21,621 nucleotides of DNA from NCBI GenBank assembly GCA_035461385.1, contig DATHVI010000142.1, forward strand, positions 1 through 21,621, in the 5' to 3' direction. Below are positions 13,201 through 21,572 of the stretch, piece by piece. The stretch comes from DATHVI01 sp035461385. GTDB lineage: Bacteria > Actinomycetota > Thermoleophilia > Solirubrobacterales > 70-9. The translations under genes and the position numbers were made by a program. Numbering within the stretch: the first letter of the stretch is position 1; every line of letters starts with the position of its first letter. The notes beneath the pieces are model-generated. The model made no database searches and was not told the origin of the DNA. It saw nothing but the letters and a program-made list of their open reading frames with translations.

Positions 13201-16185
13201 ATGGGAAGCCGCCGCCTCCATCTGATCGTGCTCACGCTGGTGGTCGCGCTGATCGCCGGCGCCGTCTACGAGATCACCAACCGCCCGACCGTGCTCGGGC
13301 TCGACCTCCGCGGCGGCACCGAGCTGGTCTACGAGGGGCGCCCGACCCCGCAGGTGCCCGAGGTCACAGCCGAGGACGTCGACCGGGCGATCGAGATCAT
13401 CCGCCAGCGGGTCGACGCGTTCGGCGTCGCCGAGCCCGAGATCACCCGCGGCGGCCAGACGCAGATCAACGTCGCCCTGCCCGAGGTCCAGGACGCCGAC
13501 CGCGCCGCCCAGCAGGTCGGGACGACCGCGCAGCTCTACTTCTACGACTGGGAGCCGAACGTGGTCCCGTCGGATCCCGACGTCGAGGCCCCGGAGGACC
13601 GCGGCTACAACCGGCTCTACGAGGCGGTCCAGGCGGCGAGCAAGCGCGAGCCGGAGTGCCAAGGCTGTACCGCCAACGGCCCGACGCTCTACGTCTTCGA
13701 CCAGGACTCGCTCGAGCTGCTCGCCGACCCGGTGACGGTCGAGCCCGAGGATGCAGCGGCTGAGGACGCCCCCGGCGACGAGGGGCTCACCCCGCGCCAG
13801 CGCGCCGAGGAGGATCTCGCCTCGCAGTTCCCCAACGACGAGCTCCCGGAGAACTCGGAGATCGTCGCCGTGCCTCGGGGCACGGTAGTCCTCGGCAGCG
13901 AGCTCGAGCCCGGACAGGAGCTCGCCCCCGAGGACCCGCTCGCGCGGGTCGGCGTCGCCCCCTACTTCATCCTCCAGGACCGCCCGGCGCTGAGCGGCGA
14001 CGAGATCCGCAACCCGGAGCAGAACTTCGACCCGACGACCAACCAGCCGAACGTCACCTTCGAGTTCACCAGCGAGGGCCGCGAGGCGTTCCACGACGTG
14101 ACGCGGGAGATCTCCCAGCGGGGCGCGAACGACTACTTCAACGCCACCGGCCAGTCGCCGACCGCCGCGCCCGCGGACGCCGCGAGCCAGTTCTCCGGCA
14201 GCTTCGCGATCATCCTCGACGGCAAGATCCAGTCGCGGCCGATCATCAACTTCGCCGACAACCCGGACGGGATCGACGGCCGCACCGGCGCCCAGATCAC
14301 CGGCAACTTCACCGTCCAGTCGGCGCAGGACCTCGCCGAGGTCTTGAGGATCGGCGCGCTGCCGATCCGGCTCGTGCTGATCAGCTCGAGCACCGTCTCG
14401 GCGACGCTCGGCCAGCAGGCGCTCGAGCAGGGCCTGCGGGCGGGGATCGCGGGCCTGATCCTCGTCGTCCTCTTCCTGATCGTCTACTACCGCTTCCTCG
14501 GCATCGTCGCCGCGCTCGGCCTTCTGACCTACGCGCTGCTCTTCTTCGCGCTGATCAAGCTGATCCCGATCACGCTGACGCTCCCGGGGATCGCCGGCCT
14601 GGTGCTGACGATCGGGATCGCGGCCGACTCGAACGTCGTCATCTTCGAGCGGATCAAGGAGGAGGTCTGGAAGGGCAAATCCCTGCTCTCGTCGATCGCG
14701 ACCGGCTACCGCGCCGGGATCGCGACGATCGTCGACGCGAACGTGATCATCCTGATCACGGCGTTCATCCTCTTCGTCCTCGCGACCGCCGGCGTGAAGG
14801 GGTTCGCGTTCACGCTCGGGATCGGCACGATCGTCTCGCTGTTCACCGCGGTGCTGTTCACCCAGGCGGTGCTCGGGATCCTCTCGCGGGCGCGGTTCAT
14901 GCGCTCGCGCCGGTTCCTCGGCGCCGGCGAGCGCAAGGTCGCCTGGAACTTCGACTTCGCCGGCGCTGCGCGGTGGTTCTTCTCGATCTCGGGGGCGATC
15001 CTCGCGATCGGCGCGATCGCGTTCGCGACCAGGGGCTTCGAGCTCGGGATCGACTTCGAGTCAGGCGCCAGGATCAACGCCAGCCTCGAGCAGGAGGCGA
15101 CGATCGAGGAGGTCCGAACGGCGCTGTCGGAGGCGGGAATCCCGGGCAGCGACTCGGCGAAGATCCAGGAGGTCGAGAATCCCGACTTCGGCGAGAACGT
15201 CGTCCAGATCCAGGCGAAGGTCCCGCCCGACCGGGTGTCCGACGTCGAGGCGGCGCTCGCCGGCGAGTTCGGGCTCGAGGGCGGCGAGGAGGGCTTCGAC
15301 TCGACCAGCGTCGGGCCGACGTTCGGGTCGCAGATCGCCCAGAGCGCCGCGTTCGCGATCCTGTTCTCGCTGCTCGTGATCTGCGCCTACGTCGCGCTGC
15401 GGTTCGAGGCCAAGTACGCGGTCCCGGTGCTGATCGCCCTCATCCACGACATCCTCCTCGTCGCCGGTGTCTACGCGCTCTCCGGCCGCGAGGTGACGAG
15501 CGCGACCGTGGCCGCGCTGCTCACCGTCCTCGGCCTGTCGATGTACGACACGATCATCGTCTTCGACCGGATCCGCGAGAACGTGCCGCGGATGCCGCGG
15601 GCCGCGTTCTCGCAGATCGCGAACCGGTCGATGAGCGAGATCCTCACCCGGACGATCGTCACCGGGCTGACGACCGTGTTCGTGCTCGGCTCGCTGCTGT
15701 TCTTCGGCGGCGAGACGCTGCGCGACTTCGCGTTCGCGATGCTGGTCGGGGTGATATCCGGGTTCTACTCGTCGATCTTCATCGCCACCCCGGTGCTGAC
15801 GCAGTGGAAGGAGCGCGAGCACGGCTACCAGCAGCGCCGCGCCCAGATCGTCGATTCGATGGGCTTCCTGCCGACCTTCCCCGAGGACAACGTCGTCCAA
15901 AAGCTCGGCACCGAGCCCGAGCCGGTGCCGGTCGGCGCCGGCGACGGGGCCGCGGAGGCCGAGCCCGTGGCCGCGGAGGCCGAGCCCGTGGCGCCCGCGC
16001 CCTCGCGCGCCGACGCGCCGCCGCCGGCCGCGCCGCTCGACAGCGGGACCGCCGAGCCCACCGCTCCCGCCGAGGAGGCCGACGGTGCCGGGGCCGGTGT
16101 CCCCGACCCCGAGCGCAAGGCGAAGCGCGAGCAGCGCCGCAAGCGCCAGGCCCGGCGCCGGCGCAAGCACGGGAGGCACCGATGA
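13201..16185 (+). CDS. secDF: Fused protein translocase subunit SecDF
   Basis: This 994-residue membrane protein fuses SecD and SecF, which use the proton gradient to help SecYEG-exported proteins leave the channel. SecD half: first helix (7-26), 'LGLDLRGGTELV' (32-43), a long extracytoplasmic domain with an acidic Pro/Glu-rich insert (about 170-250), then five helices from about 412. These include 'GIAADSNVVIFERIKEE' with Asp476. SecF half from about 580: a first helix, 'GIDFESGARI' (616-625), an extracytoplasmic domain, and helices with 'LSMYDTIIVFDRIREN' (Asp783). The last ~125 residues are an acidic Ala/Pro/Glu tail containing PPP, ending in a very basic stretch (RKRQARRRRKHGRHR). That tail is not part of the core fold. 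The ATG follows the zinc-ribbon gene by 6 bases and has no Shine-Dalgarno of its own, which suggests coupling. Confidence 0.96.
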   Translation: MGSRRLHLIVLTLVVALIAGAVYEITNRPTVLGLDLRGGTELVYEGRPTPQVPEVTAEDVDRAIEIIRQRVDAFGVAEPEITRGGQTQINVALPEVQDADRAAQQVGTTAQLYFYDWEPNVVPSDPDVEAPEDRGYNRLYEAVQAASKREPECQGCTANGPTLYVFDQDSLELLADPVTVEPEDAAAEDAPGDEGLTPRQRAEEDLASQFPNDELPENSEIVAVPRGTVVLGSELEPGQELAPEDPLARVGVAPYFILQDRPALSGDEIRNPEQNFDPTTNQPNVTFEFTSEGREAFHDVTREISQRGANDYFNATGQSPTAAPADAASQFSGSFAIILDGKIQSRPIINFADNPDGIDGRTGAQITGNFTVQSAQDLAEVLRIGALPIRLVLISSSTVSATLGQQALEQGLRAGIAGLILVVLFLIVYYRFLGIVAALGLLTYALLFFALIKLIPITLTLPGIAGLVLTIGIAADSNVVIFERIKEEVWKGKSLLSSIATGYRAGIATIVDANVIILITAFILFVLATAGVKGFAFTLGIGTIVSLFTAVLFTQAVLGILSRARFMRSRRFLGAGERKVAWNFDFAGAARWFFSISGAILAIGAIAFATRGFELGIDFESGARINASLEQEATIEEVRTALSEAGIPGSDSAKIQEVENPDFGENVVQIQAKVPPDRVSDVEAALAGEFGLEGGEEGFDSTSVGPTFGSQIAQSAAFAILFSLLVICAYVALRFEAKYAVPVLIALIHDILLVAGVYALSGREVTSATVAALLTVLGLSMYDTIIVFDRIRENVPRMPRAAFSQIANRSMSEILTRTIVTGLTTVFVLGSLLFFGGETLRDFAFAMLVGVISGFYSSIFIATPVLTQWKEREHGYQQRRAQIVDSMGFLPTFPEDNVVQKLGTEPEPVPVGAGDGAAEAEPVAAEAEPVAPAPSRADAPPPAAPLDSGTAEPTAPAEEADGAGAGVPDPERKAKREQRRKRQARRRRKHGRHR
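15949..15990 (+). repeat. Tandem 21-bp repeat in the secDF tail
   Basis: Two identical, adjacent 21-base copies (15949-15969 and 15970-15990) encode AAEAEPV twice in the low-complexity C-terminal tail. Identity at every base, synonymous positions included, suggests a recent slippage or duplication event, so the copy number may vary between strains. Confidence 0.7.
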
Positions 16186-16198
16186 GGAGCGACCGCTG

Positions 16199-16468
16199 AT
16201 GGCGGCGCTGATCTGGTTCACCGTCGGGGTCGCGCTCTGGCACTTCACGATCTTCCTCCCCGATCGGTTCTGGGGCGGGATCGTCGGGGCTCTGCTCGGC
16301 GCCGTCGCCGGGGCGATGGTCACCGGGGCGATCGCGCAGTTCGCGATCGGGGCGAGCATCGGCGATGCCGACCTCGGCACGCTGCTATTCGCAATCCCCG
16401 GCACGATCGCCGGCCTCGCGGTCATCTACGCGATCGGCGTCCGCTCGGAGGCGGCGCCGGCGTCGTAG
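16199..16468 (+). CDS. Small three-helix membrane protein, unknown function
   Basis: This 89-residue, very hydrophobic protein has three predicted membrane helices: 'LIWFTVGVALWHFTIFL', 'GGIVGALLGAVAGAMVTGAIAQFAIG' and 'TLLFAIPGTIAGLAVIYAIGV'. The Gly-rich 'GIVGALLGAVAGAMV' recalls the YeaQ/GlsB transglycosylase-associated small membrane proteins, but I cannot assign it firmly. GAGGAG at 16185-16190, formed by the end of secDF, lies 8 bases before the ATG. It is therefore expressed with secDF. A small membrane protein at the same place, between secDF and recJ, is also seen in Bacillus (YrvD), though I see no clear sequence match to it. Confidence 0.8.
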   Translation: MAALIWFTVGVALWHFTIFLPDRFWGGIVGALLGAVAGAMVTGAIAQFAIGASIGDADLGTLLFAIPGTIAGLAVIYAIGVRSEAAPAS

Positions 16469-16502
16469 CGCACCCCCGCCCGATTCCGTCCTGACGCCCG
16501 CC

Positions 16503-16508
16503 TACCTT
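16503..16508 (+). promoter_or_regulatory. -10 box of recJ, probably leaderless
   Basis: TACCTT ends 7 bases before the recJ ATG, and no Shine-Dalgarno is present. The spacing places transcription start at the ATG. It marks a break between the secDF unit and the recJ-rel unit. Confidence 0.45.
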
Positions 16509-16515
16509 CCGGCCA

Positions 16516-19197
16516 ATGGCCGGATCGAGCCGGAAGGGAACCGGGGCGCGAAAGGCGTTCACGCTCGCGCCCTACGCGTACGCCGACGCACGCGCGCTCG
16601 TCGACGGGCTCAGGGTCGCCGAGCCCGTCGCCGTGACCCTGGTCCGCCGTGGCTACCGGACGCCCGCCGAGGCGCGTGCGTTCCTCGAGGCGTCCGAGTC
16701 GCACGATCCGCGCGAGTTCGACGGGATCGACGGGATCGTCGCCAGGATCCGGGCCGCGATCGACGCCGGCCGGCGGATCACCGTCCACGGCGACTACGAC
16801 GTCGACGGGGTCTGCGCGACCGCGATCCTGGTCCGCTCCCTGCGCGCGCTCGGAGCCGACTGCGACTGGTACATCCCCGACCGCCTCGGTGATGGCTACG
16901 GGCTCACGCTCGCCGGGGTCGAGGCGCTCGCGGCTCGGGGAACCGGGTTGCTGATCACGGTCGACTGCGGGATCACCTCTGCGGCCGAGGTCGCGGCCGC
17001 GCAGGCGGCGGGAATCGAGACGATCGTCACCGACCACCACCAGCCGGAGTCGGAGCTCCCGGCCTGCCCGCTGCTCCACCCCCAGCTCAGCGGCTACCCG
17101 TGTCCCGAGCTCTGCGCGACCGGCGTCGCCCACAAGCTCGCCGAGGCGCTCCGCGGCAGCGAGGCGGTCGCGGGCGAGCTCGACCTCGTGGCGCTGGCGA
17201 CGGTCGCCGACCTCGTCCCGCTGCGGGGCGAGAACCGCGCCCTGGTCCGCCGCGGGCTCGCGGAGGCGCGGCGCCTGCGGCGCCCGGGCCTCCGGGCCCT
17301 GGCCGAGGTCGCCGCGGTGAAGGCCGAGCGCCTCGACGAGGGCGACGTGGCGTTCCGGCTCGCGCCGCGGATTAACGCCGCCGGGCGACTCTACCGCGCC
17401 GACGCGGGGGTCGAGCTGATGCTGACCGACGACGAGGCCCGGGCGCGAGAGATCGCCGCCGAGCTCGAGCGGGCGAACCGCGAGCGTCGCGGCGTCGAGG
17501 ACGAGGTGCTCGCCGGCGCCGAGCGAGCGCTCCGCGAGCTACCCGACGGCGGCGCCGATGCGGCGGGGCTCGTGCTCGCGGGCGAAGGGTGGCACCCCGG
17601 TGTGGTCGGGATCGTCGCCTCGCGGATGGTCGAGCGCCACTGGCGCCCCGTCGTCCTCGTCTCGCTCGACGGGTCAGGCCGCGCCCGGGGTTCGGGTCGG
17701 AGCATCCCCAGGTTCGACCTCCTCGGGGCGCTCCGCGACTGCGATCGCCACCTGATCCGCTACGGCGGCCACCGCGCGGCGGCGGGGGTCGAGCTCGACG
17801 CGGCCGAGCTCGACGCCTTCCGCGGCGCGTTCGCCGCCCGGGCGGCCGAGGCCCTCGATCCCGGCGACCTCGTTCGCACCGAGCCGGTCGACGCGGTCGT
17901 CGGCGGCGAGAGCCTCGGGCACGAGGTCGCCGAGCAGCTCGCGAGGCTGGGGCCGTTCGGCCTCGGCAACCCCGGCGTCCGCCTGCTGGTCCCGGGGGCG
18001 CGGATCGGCGACGTGCGGCCGATGGGGGAGGGCGACCGCCATCGCCGGTTCAGCATCCGAACCGGCGCCCGGGGCGCGCTCGGGGTCGCCTTCGGCGTCA
18101 ACGGCGAGCTCGACGCCGCGGCGACGGCACCGCACGACGTCTCGGTGAAGCTCGAGCTCAACGAGTGGAACGGCGCGGTCGAGCCGCGGGTCGTCCTCAG
18201 CGAGGTCTACCCGCCCGAGGGCTCGCCGGGCGATCGGGCGGTCACCGGGGACGGGGCGCCGCACCCGGGTGCCGGAGCGCCGGTCGTCGAGGTCGAGGCG
18301 GCCGAGTTCTGGGCGCGGTTCGACGCCGAGCTCGGCGTCGACCTCGCCGACTGGCCACCGGCCTCGGTCGTCGCCGCGGCGCGGGCGCTCGAGGGCGGCG
18401 ACGGCGCCGGGCCCCACGATCGGGGGGCGGGCCCGGGGCTCGGGCGCCGCGAGGTCGTCGACCGGCGCGGCGCCTCCGGGATCGCCACCGTCGCCGCGCT
18501 GGCATCGACTGGCGAGGCCGTCCTCGTGCTCTGCGCCGACGCCCTCCGCCGCCGGGCGCTGGTCGAGAGCGCTGTCCGGCCGGCGCGATTCGGCGGCGGC
18601 GAGGTCGCCCTGGTCGCGGCCCGGCTGTCGCTCGCGCTCGGCCGCGCGGCGGTCTCGCGCCTGCACGACCACGGTGGCGGCGTCGCACTCGCGGATTGGC
18701 CCGCTCTCGCCGCCAACCCGTCGCTGCCGCGCGGCTTCGCGCACGTCGTCGTCGTCGATCCGGCCCCGTTCGCCGACTTCGACCGCCTCTCGCGTGCGGG
18801 AGCGGGCTACCTCCACCTGGTCGCGGCGCCGGGCGACGACGAGCTCGCGCTGCGGGCACTGGCCGAGGAATGGCCGGGCCGCGAGCAGCTCGCGTTCCTC
18901 TACCGGGCGCTCCGACGCGCCGCCGACGACGAGGCGACGATCGGCGCCGAGCCGGCACTGGCGGCGCTCTCCGGCGCGCCGGGCCGCTACCCGCGCTCGC
19001 CCGAGGCGGCGGCGCGGCGGTTGCGGGTGCTCGCCGAGCTCGGGCTCGCCGAGGCCCGCGGCTGGGGCGCAAGTCGCGTGCTCAGGGTCGTATCCTCGGG
19101 GGCGACGGATCTCGAGCGCTCCGGTGCGTTTCGGGCGTACCGGAGGCGGCGCGAGGAGGGTGAGCGATACCTGAGCGCAGCGAAACAGAGGAGCTAG
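16516..19197 (+). CDS. recJ: Single-stranded-DNA-specific exonuclease RecJ with long C-terminal extension
   Basis: RecJ degrades single-stranded DNA 5' to 3' in recombination and mismatch or base-excision repair. The DHH core is intact: HGDYDVDG (91-98, Asp93/95/97), 'LITVDCGI' (Asp150), 'TDHHQPE' (Asp173, His174, His175) and 'ATVADLVPL' (Asp232). The DHHA1 part has 'GWHPGVVGIVASRM' near 360 and 'RYGGHRAAAG' near 415-424, and the OB-fold follows (about 460-580). At 893 residues it is much longer than the E. coli enzyme (about 577). The extra ~300 residues contain alternating strands and helices ('EAVLVLCADALRRRALV', 'FAHVVVVDPAP', 'GYLHLVAAPGDDE'). These look like a degenerate nucleotide-binding or helicase-like fold without a Walker A lysine. 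Firmicute RecJ proteins also have a C-terminal extension. Confidence 0.96.
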   Translation: MAGSSRKGTGARKAFTLAPYAYADARALVDGLRVAEPVAVTLVRRGYRTPAEARAFLEASESHDPREFDGIDGIVARIRAAIDAGRRITVHGDYDVDGVCATAILVRSLRALGADCDWYIPDRLGDGYGLTLAGVEALAARGTGLLITVDCGITSAAEVAAAQAAGIETIVTDHHQPESELPACPLLHPQLSGYPCPELCATGVAHKLAEALRGSEAVAGELDLVALATVADLVPLRGENRALVRRGLAEARRLRRPGLRALAEVAAVKAERLDEGDVAFRLAPRINAAGRLYRADAGVELMLTDDEARAREIAAELERANRERRGVEDEVLAGAERALRELPDGGADAAGLVLAGEGWHPGVVGIVASRMVERHWRPVVLVSLDGSGRARGSGRSIPRFDLLGALRDCDRHLIRYGGHRAAAGVELDAAELDAFRGAFAARAAEALDPGDLVRTEPVDAVVGGESLGHEVAEQLARLGPFGLGNPGVRLLVPGARIGDVRPMGEGDRHRRFSIRTGARGALGVAFGVNGELDAAATAPHDVSVKLELNEWNGAVEPRVVLSEVYPPEGSPGDRAVTGDGAPHPGAGAPVVEVEAAEFWARFDAELGVDLADWPPASVVAAARALEGGDGAGPHDRGAGPGLGRREVVDRRGASGIATVAALASTGEAVLVLCADALRRRALVESAVRPARFGGGEVALVAARLSLALGRAAVSRLHDHGGGVALADWPALAANPSLPRGFAHVVVVDPAPFADFDRLSRAGAGYLHLVAAPGDDELALRALAEEWPGREQLAFLYRALRRAADDEATIGAEPALAALSGAPGRYPRSPEAAARRLRVLAELGLAEARGWGASRVLRVVSSGATDLERSGAFRAYRRRREEGERYLSAAKQRS

Positions 19198-19280
19198 AGG
19201 ACCGCCGCGACGCGCCGGCCGAGGACGAGCGGAGCGGGCACACCCGCGTCGGCGAGCTCGAGGCCAAGGCCGCGATCGCG
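19154..19280 (+). other. Coding-like extension upstream of rel with AUA or non-standard start candidate
   Basis: In the rel frame the reading frame is open from 19164. From about 19197 onward every codon up to GTG 19281 ends in G or C, like the gene itself, and encodes an acidic segment (EDRRDAPAEDERSGHT...). No ATG, GTG, TTG or CTG occurs in this frame before 19281. The only well-placed initiation signal is AGGAGG at 19154-19159, 7 bases before an ATA codon at 19167. A GTG at 19160 in another frame meets TGA after four codons (GTG AGC GAT ACC TGA). Confidence 0.4.
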
Positions 19281-21521
19281 GTGCCGGTCAACGATGTCAC
19301 GCGCGGGCTCGGCGATGAGCAGCGCGCGCTGCTCGGCGACCTGTTCGCTGTCGTCGGCGAGCACTCGGCGAACGGCGCCCGATCGCTCGACCGCGACCGG
19401 GTGACGAAGGCGTTCGCGTTCGCCTGCGAGCGCCATGCCGACCAGCAGCGCGGCTCGGGCGAGGACTTCATCACGCACCCGGTCGAGGTGGCGAAGATCT
19501 GCGCCGGGCTGCGCCTCGACACCGAGACCCTTTGCGCGGCGCTGCTCCACGACACGGTCGAGGACACGAGCGCGAGCCTCGACCAGGTCGAGGCGGAGTT
19601 CGGGGCCCCGGTCGCCCAGCTCGTCGACGGGGTGACGAAGCTGACCGGGATCACATTCCAGAGCCGCGACGAGCACCAGGCGGAGAACTACCGGAAGATG
19701 ATGGTCGCGATGGCCACGGACGTCCGGGTCATCCTGATCAAGCTCGCCGATCGCCTCCACAACATGCGCACCCTCGCCGGGCTGCCGAAGCAAAAGCAGC
19801 TCGAAAAAGCGCGCGAGACGCTCGAGATCTACGCCCCGCTCGCCCACCGGCTCGGGATCCACGCGCTCAAGTGGGAGCTCGAGGACCTCGCCTTCCAGCG
19901 CCTGCATCCCCGCAAGTACGACGAGATGAAGCAGCTCGTCGCCCAGCAGCGCGCCGAGCGCGAGCGCTACGTCACCGACGCCGGCACGTTCCTGCGCACC
20001 GAGCTGCGGAAGGTCGGGATCGAGGCGCAGATCTCGGGTCGCGCGAAGCACTTCTACTCGATCTACGCGAAGATGACCAAGAAGGGGCGGGAGTTCAACG
20101 AGATCTACGACCTCACCGCGATGCGGGTGATCGTCGACTCGGTCAAGGACTGCTACGGCGCGATCGGGATCATCCACTCGCTGTGGAAGCCGCTCCCGGC
20201 GCGGTTCAAGGACTTCATCGCGACCCCGAAGCTGAACCTCTACCAGGCGCTCCACACGACCGTGATCGGCCCCGAGGGGAGGCCGCTCGAGATCCAGATC
20301 CGGACCCCGGAGATGCACGAGACGGCCGAGTACGGGATCGCCGCCCACGTCCTCTACAAGGAGGGCCCGAGCAAGGGCGACCCCGGCCGCGACAAGATGA
20401 CCTGGCTCCGGCACCTGCTCGAGGCCGAGAGCGAGCAGGAGCCGGCCGAGTTCCTCGAGTCGCTCAAGGTCGACCTGTTCGAGGACGAGGTGTTCGTGTT
20501 CACGCCGAAGGGGGAGGTGAAGAACCTCTCCGCCGGCTCGACCCCGCTCGACTTCGCGTACTCGGTCCACACCGACATCGGCCACCGCTGCGTCGGCGCG
20601 AAGGTGAATGGGAAGATCGTCCCGCTCCACTACCAGCTCCGCTCCGGCGACATCGTCGAGATCCTGACCTCGAAGCAGGACCGCGGCCCCTCGCGCGACT
20701 GGCTCTCGCTGGTCCGCACGACCAGGGCACGGAACAAGATCCGCGCCTTCCTCAAGCGCGAGCGGCGCGAGGACGCCGAGCGCCGCGGCCGCGAGACGCT
20801 CCAGGAGGCTCTGCGCAAGAGCGGTCTGCCGCCGCAGCGGATCGCCGGTTCGCCGCTGCTCGCCGACGTCACCCGCGAGATGGGCTTCCGCAAGGCCGAT
20901 GACTTCTACATCGCGCTCGGCCAGGCGAAGATCTCGCCCCGCACGGTCACCAACAAGGTGCTGCAGCGGCTGAAGCAGGGCGAGGCGGTCGCCGGCGACG
21001 AGACCGAGGCCCGGCTGGCGGGCGTGCTCGAGGGCCGCGACGAGCGCCAGCGCCGCACCCAGGAGGCGTCGAGCTACGGGATCATCGTCGAGGAGGCCGA
21101 CGACGTCATGGTCCGGCTCGCGAAGTGCTGTCGGCCGGTGCCGGGGGACGAGATCGTCGGCTACGTCTCGCTCGGCCGCGGGATCACGATCCACCGCGAC
21201 GACTGCCGCAACGTCGAGGCGCTGCGCAAGGACCCGGAACGGTTCGTCGACGTCGCCTGGTCGGGCGACAACGCGACCTCCTACCGGGTCGAGCTCCAGG
21301 TCGACGCGTGGGACCGCACCCGTTTGCTCGAGGACCTCTCGCGGACGTTCGCCGAGGCCGGGGTCAACATCCTCGAGGCCTACTGCACGACCAAGCACCC
21401 GATGGTCCGCAACCGGTTCGTGGTCGAGGTCGGCGACTCCCAGCAGCTCAAGCAGGCGGTCAACCGCCTGCGGTCGCTCGACTCGGTGTTCGATGCCTAC
21501 CGGGTCACCCCGACCGACTGA
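19281..21521 (+). CDS. rel: Bifunctional (p)ppGpp synthetase/hydrolase, Rel/SpoT homologue
   Basis: This enzyme (746 residues from GTG 19281) makes and degrades the stringent-response alarmone ppGpp. The HD hydrolase domain is intact: His66 in 'FITHPVEVAKI', His90-Asp91 in 'LLHDTVEDT' and 'KLADRLHNMRTL'. The synthetase domain has 'KHFYSIYAKMTKK', 'EIYDLTAMRVIV' (Asp277), 'RFKDFIATPKLNLYQALHTTV' (Tyr321, His325) and 'EIQIRTPEMHETAEYGIAAH' (Glu337). A Leu stands where the usual motif has Gly (PKxNGYQSLHT). TGS (about 402-465, 'VFVFTPKGEVKNL'), a helical/Zn-finger region with 'AKCCRPVPGDEIVGY' and an ACT domain (about 668-740) complete the long-form architecture, so it should sense uncharged tRNA on the ribosome. 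It directly follows recJ; no apt lies between. The true start may be upstream. Confidence 0.96.
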   Translation: MPVNDVTRGLGDEQRALLGDLFAVVGEHSANGARSLDRDRVTKAFAFACERHADQQRGSGEDFITHPVEVAKICAGLRLDTETLCAALLHDTVEDTSASLDQVEAEFGAPVAQLVDGVTKLTGITFQSRDEHQAENYRKMMVAMATDVRVILIKLADRLHNMRTLAGLPKQKQLEKARETLEIYAPLAHRLGIHALKWELEDLAFQRLHPRKYDEMKQLVAQQRAERERYVTDAGTFLRTELRKVGIEAQISGRAKHFYSIYAKMTKKGREFNEIYDLTAMRVIVDSVKDCYGAIGIIHSLWKPLPARFKDFIATPKLNLYQALHTTVIGPEGRPLEIQIRTPEMHETAEYGIAAHVLYKEGPSKGDPGRDKMTWLRHLLEAESEQEPAEFLESLKVDLFEDEVFVFTPKGEVKNLSAGSTPLDFAYSVHTDIGHRCVGAKVNGKIVPLHYQLRSGDIVEILTSKQDRGPSRDWLSLVRTTRARNKIRAFLKRERREDAERRGRETLQEALRKSGLPPQRIAGSPLLADVTREMGFRKADDFYIALGQAKISPRTVTNKVLQRLKQGEAVAGDETEARLAGVLEGRDERQRRTQEASSYGIIVEEADDVMVRLAKCCRPVPGDEIVGYVSLGRGITIHRDDCRNVEALRKDPERFVDVAWSGDNATSYRVELQVDAWDRTRLLEDLSRTFAEAGVNILEAYCTTKHPMVRNRFVVEVGDSQQLKQAVNRLRSLDSVFDAYRVTPTD

Positions 21522-21572
21522 AGTGCTGCCCGCCATAGATACGACCGGTTTCGGCGGCACCCGGGCGCGCCT

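Noticed and set aside
16182..16199. Five-codon reading frame MRSDR between secDF and the small membrane protein
   Set aside because: It is a by-product of the Shine-Dalgarno and overlapping start/stop bases; nothing supports a real peptide.
19160..19175. Programmed +1 frameshift like prfB at ACC-TGA before rel
   Set aside because: A shift of the P-site tRNA from ACC to CCT would pair badly, and AGGAGG abuts the GTG too closely for initiation. It is kept only as one explanation of the unusual rel start.
19194..21560. 788-residue open frame on the minus strand opposite rel
   Set aside because: It is antisense to rel, which has complete HD, synthetase, TGS and ACT motifs. The minus frame is Arg/Leu/Asp/Val-rich with no recognisable domain, as expected for a mirror frame in GC-rich DNA.
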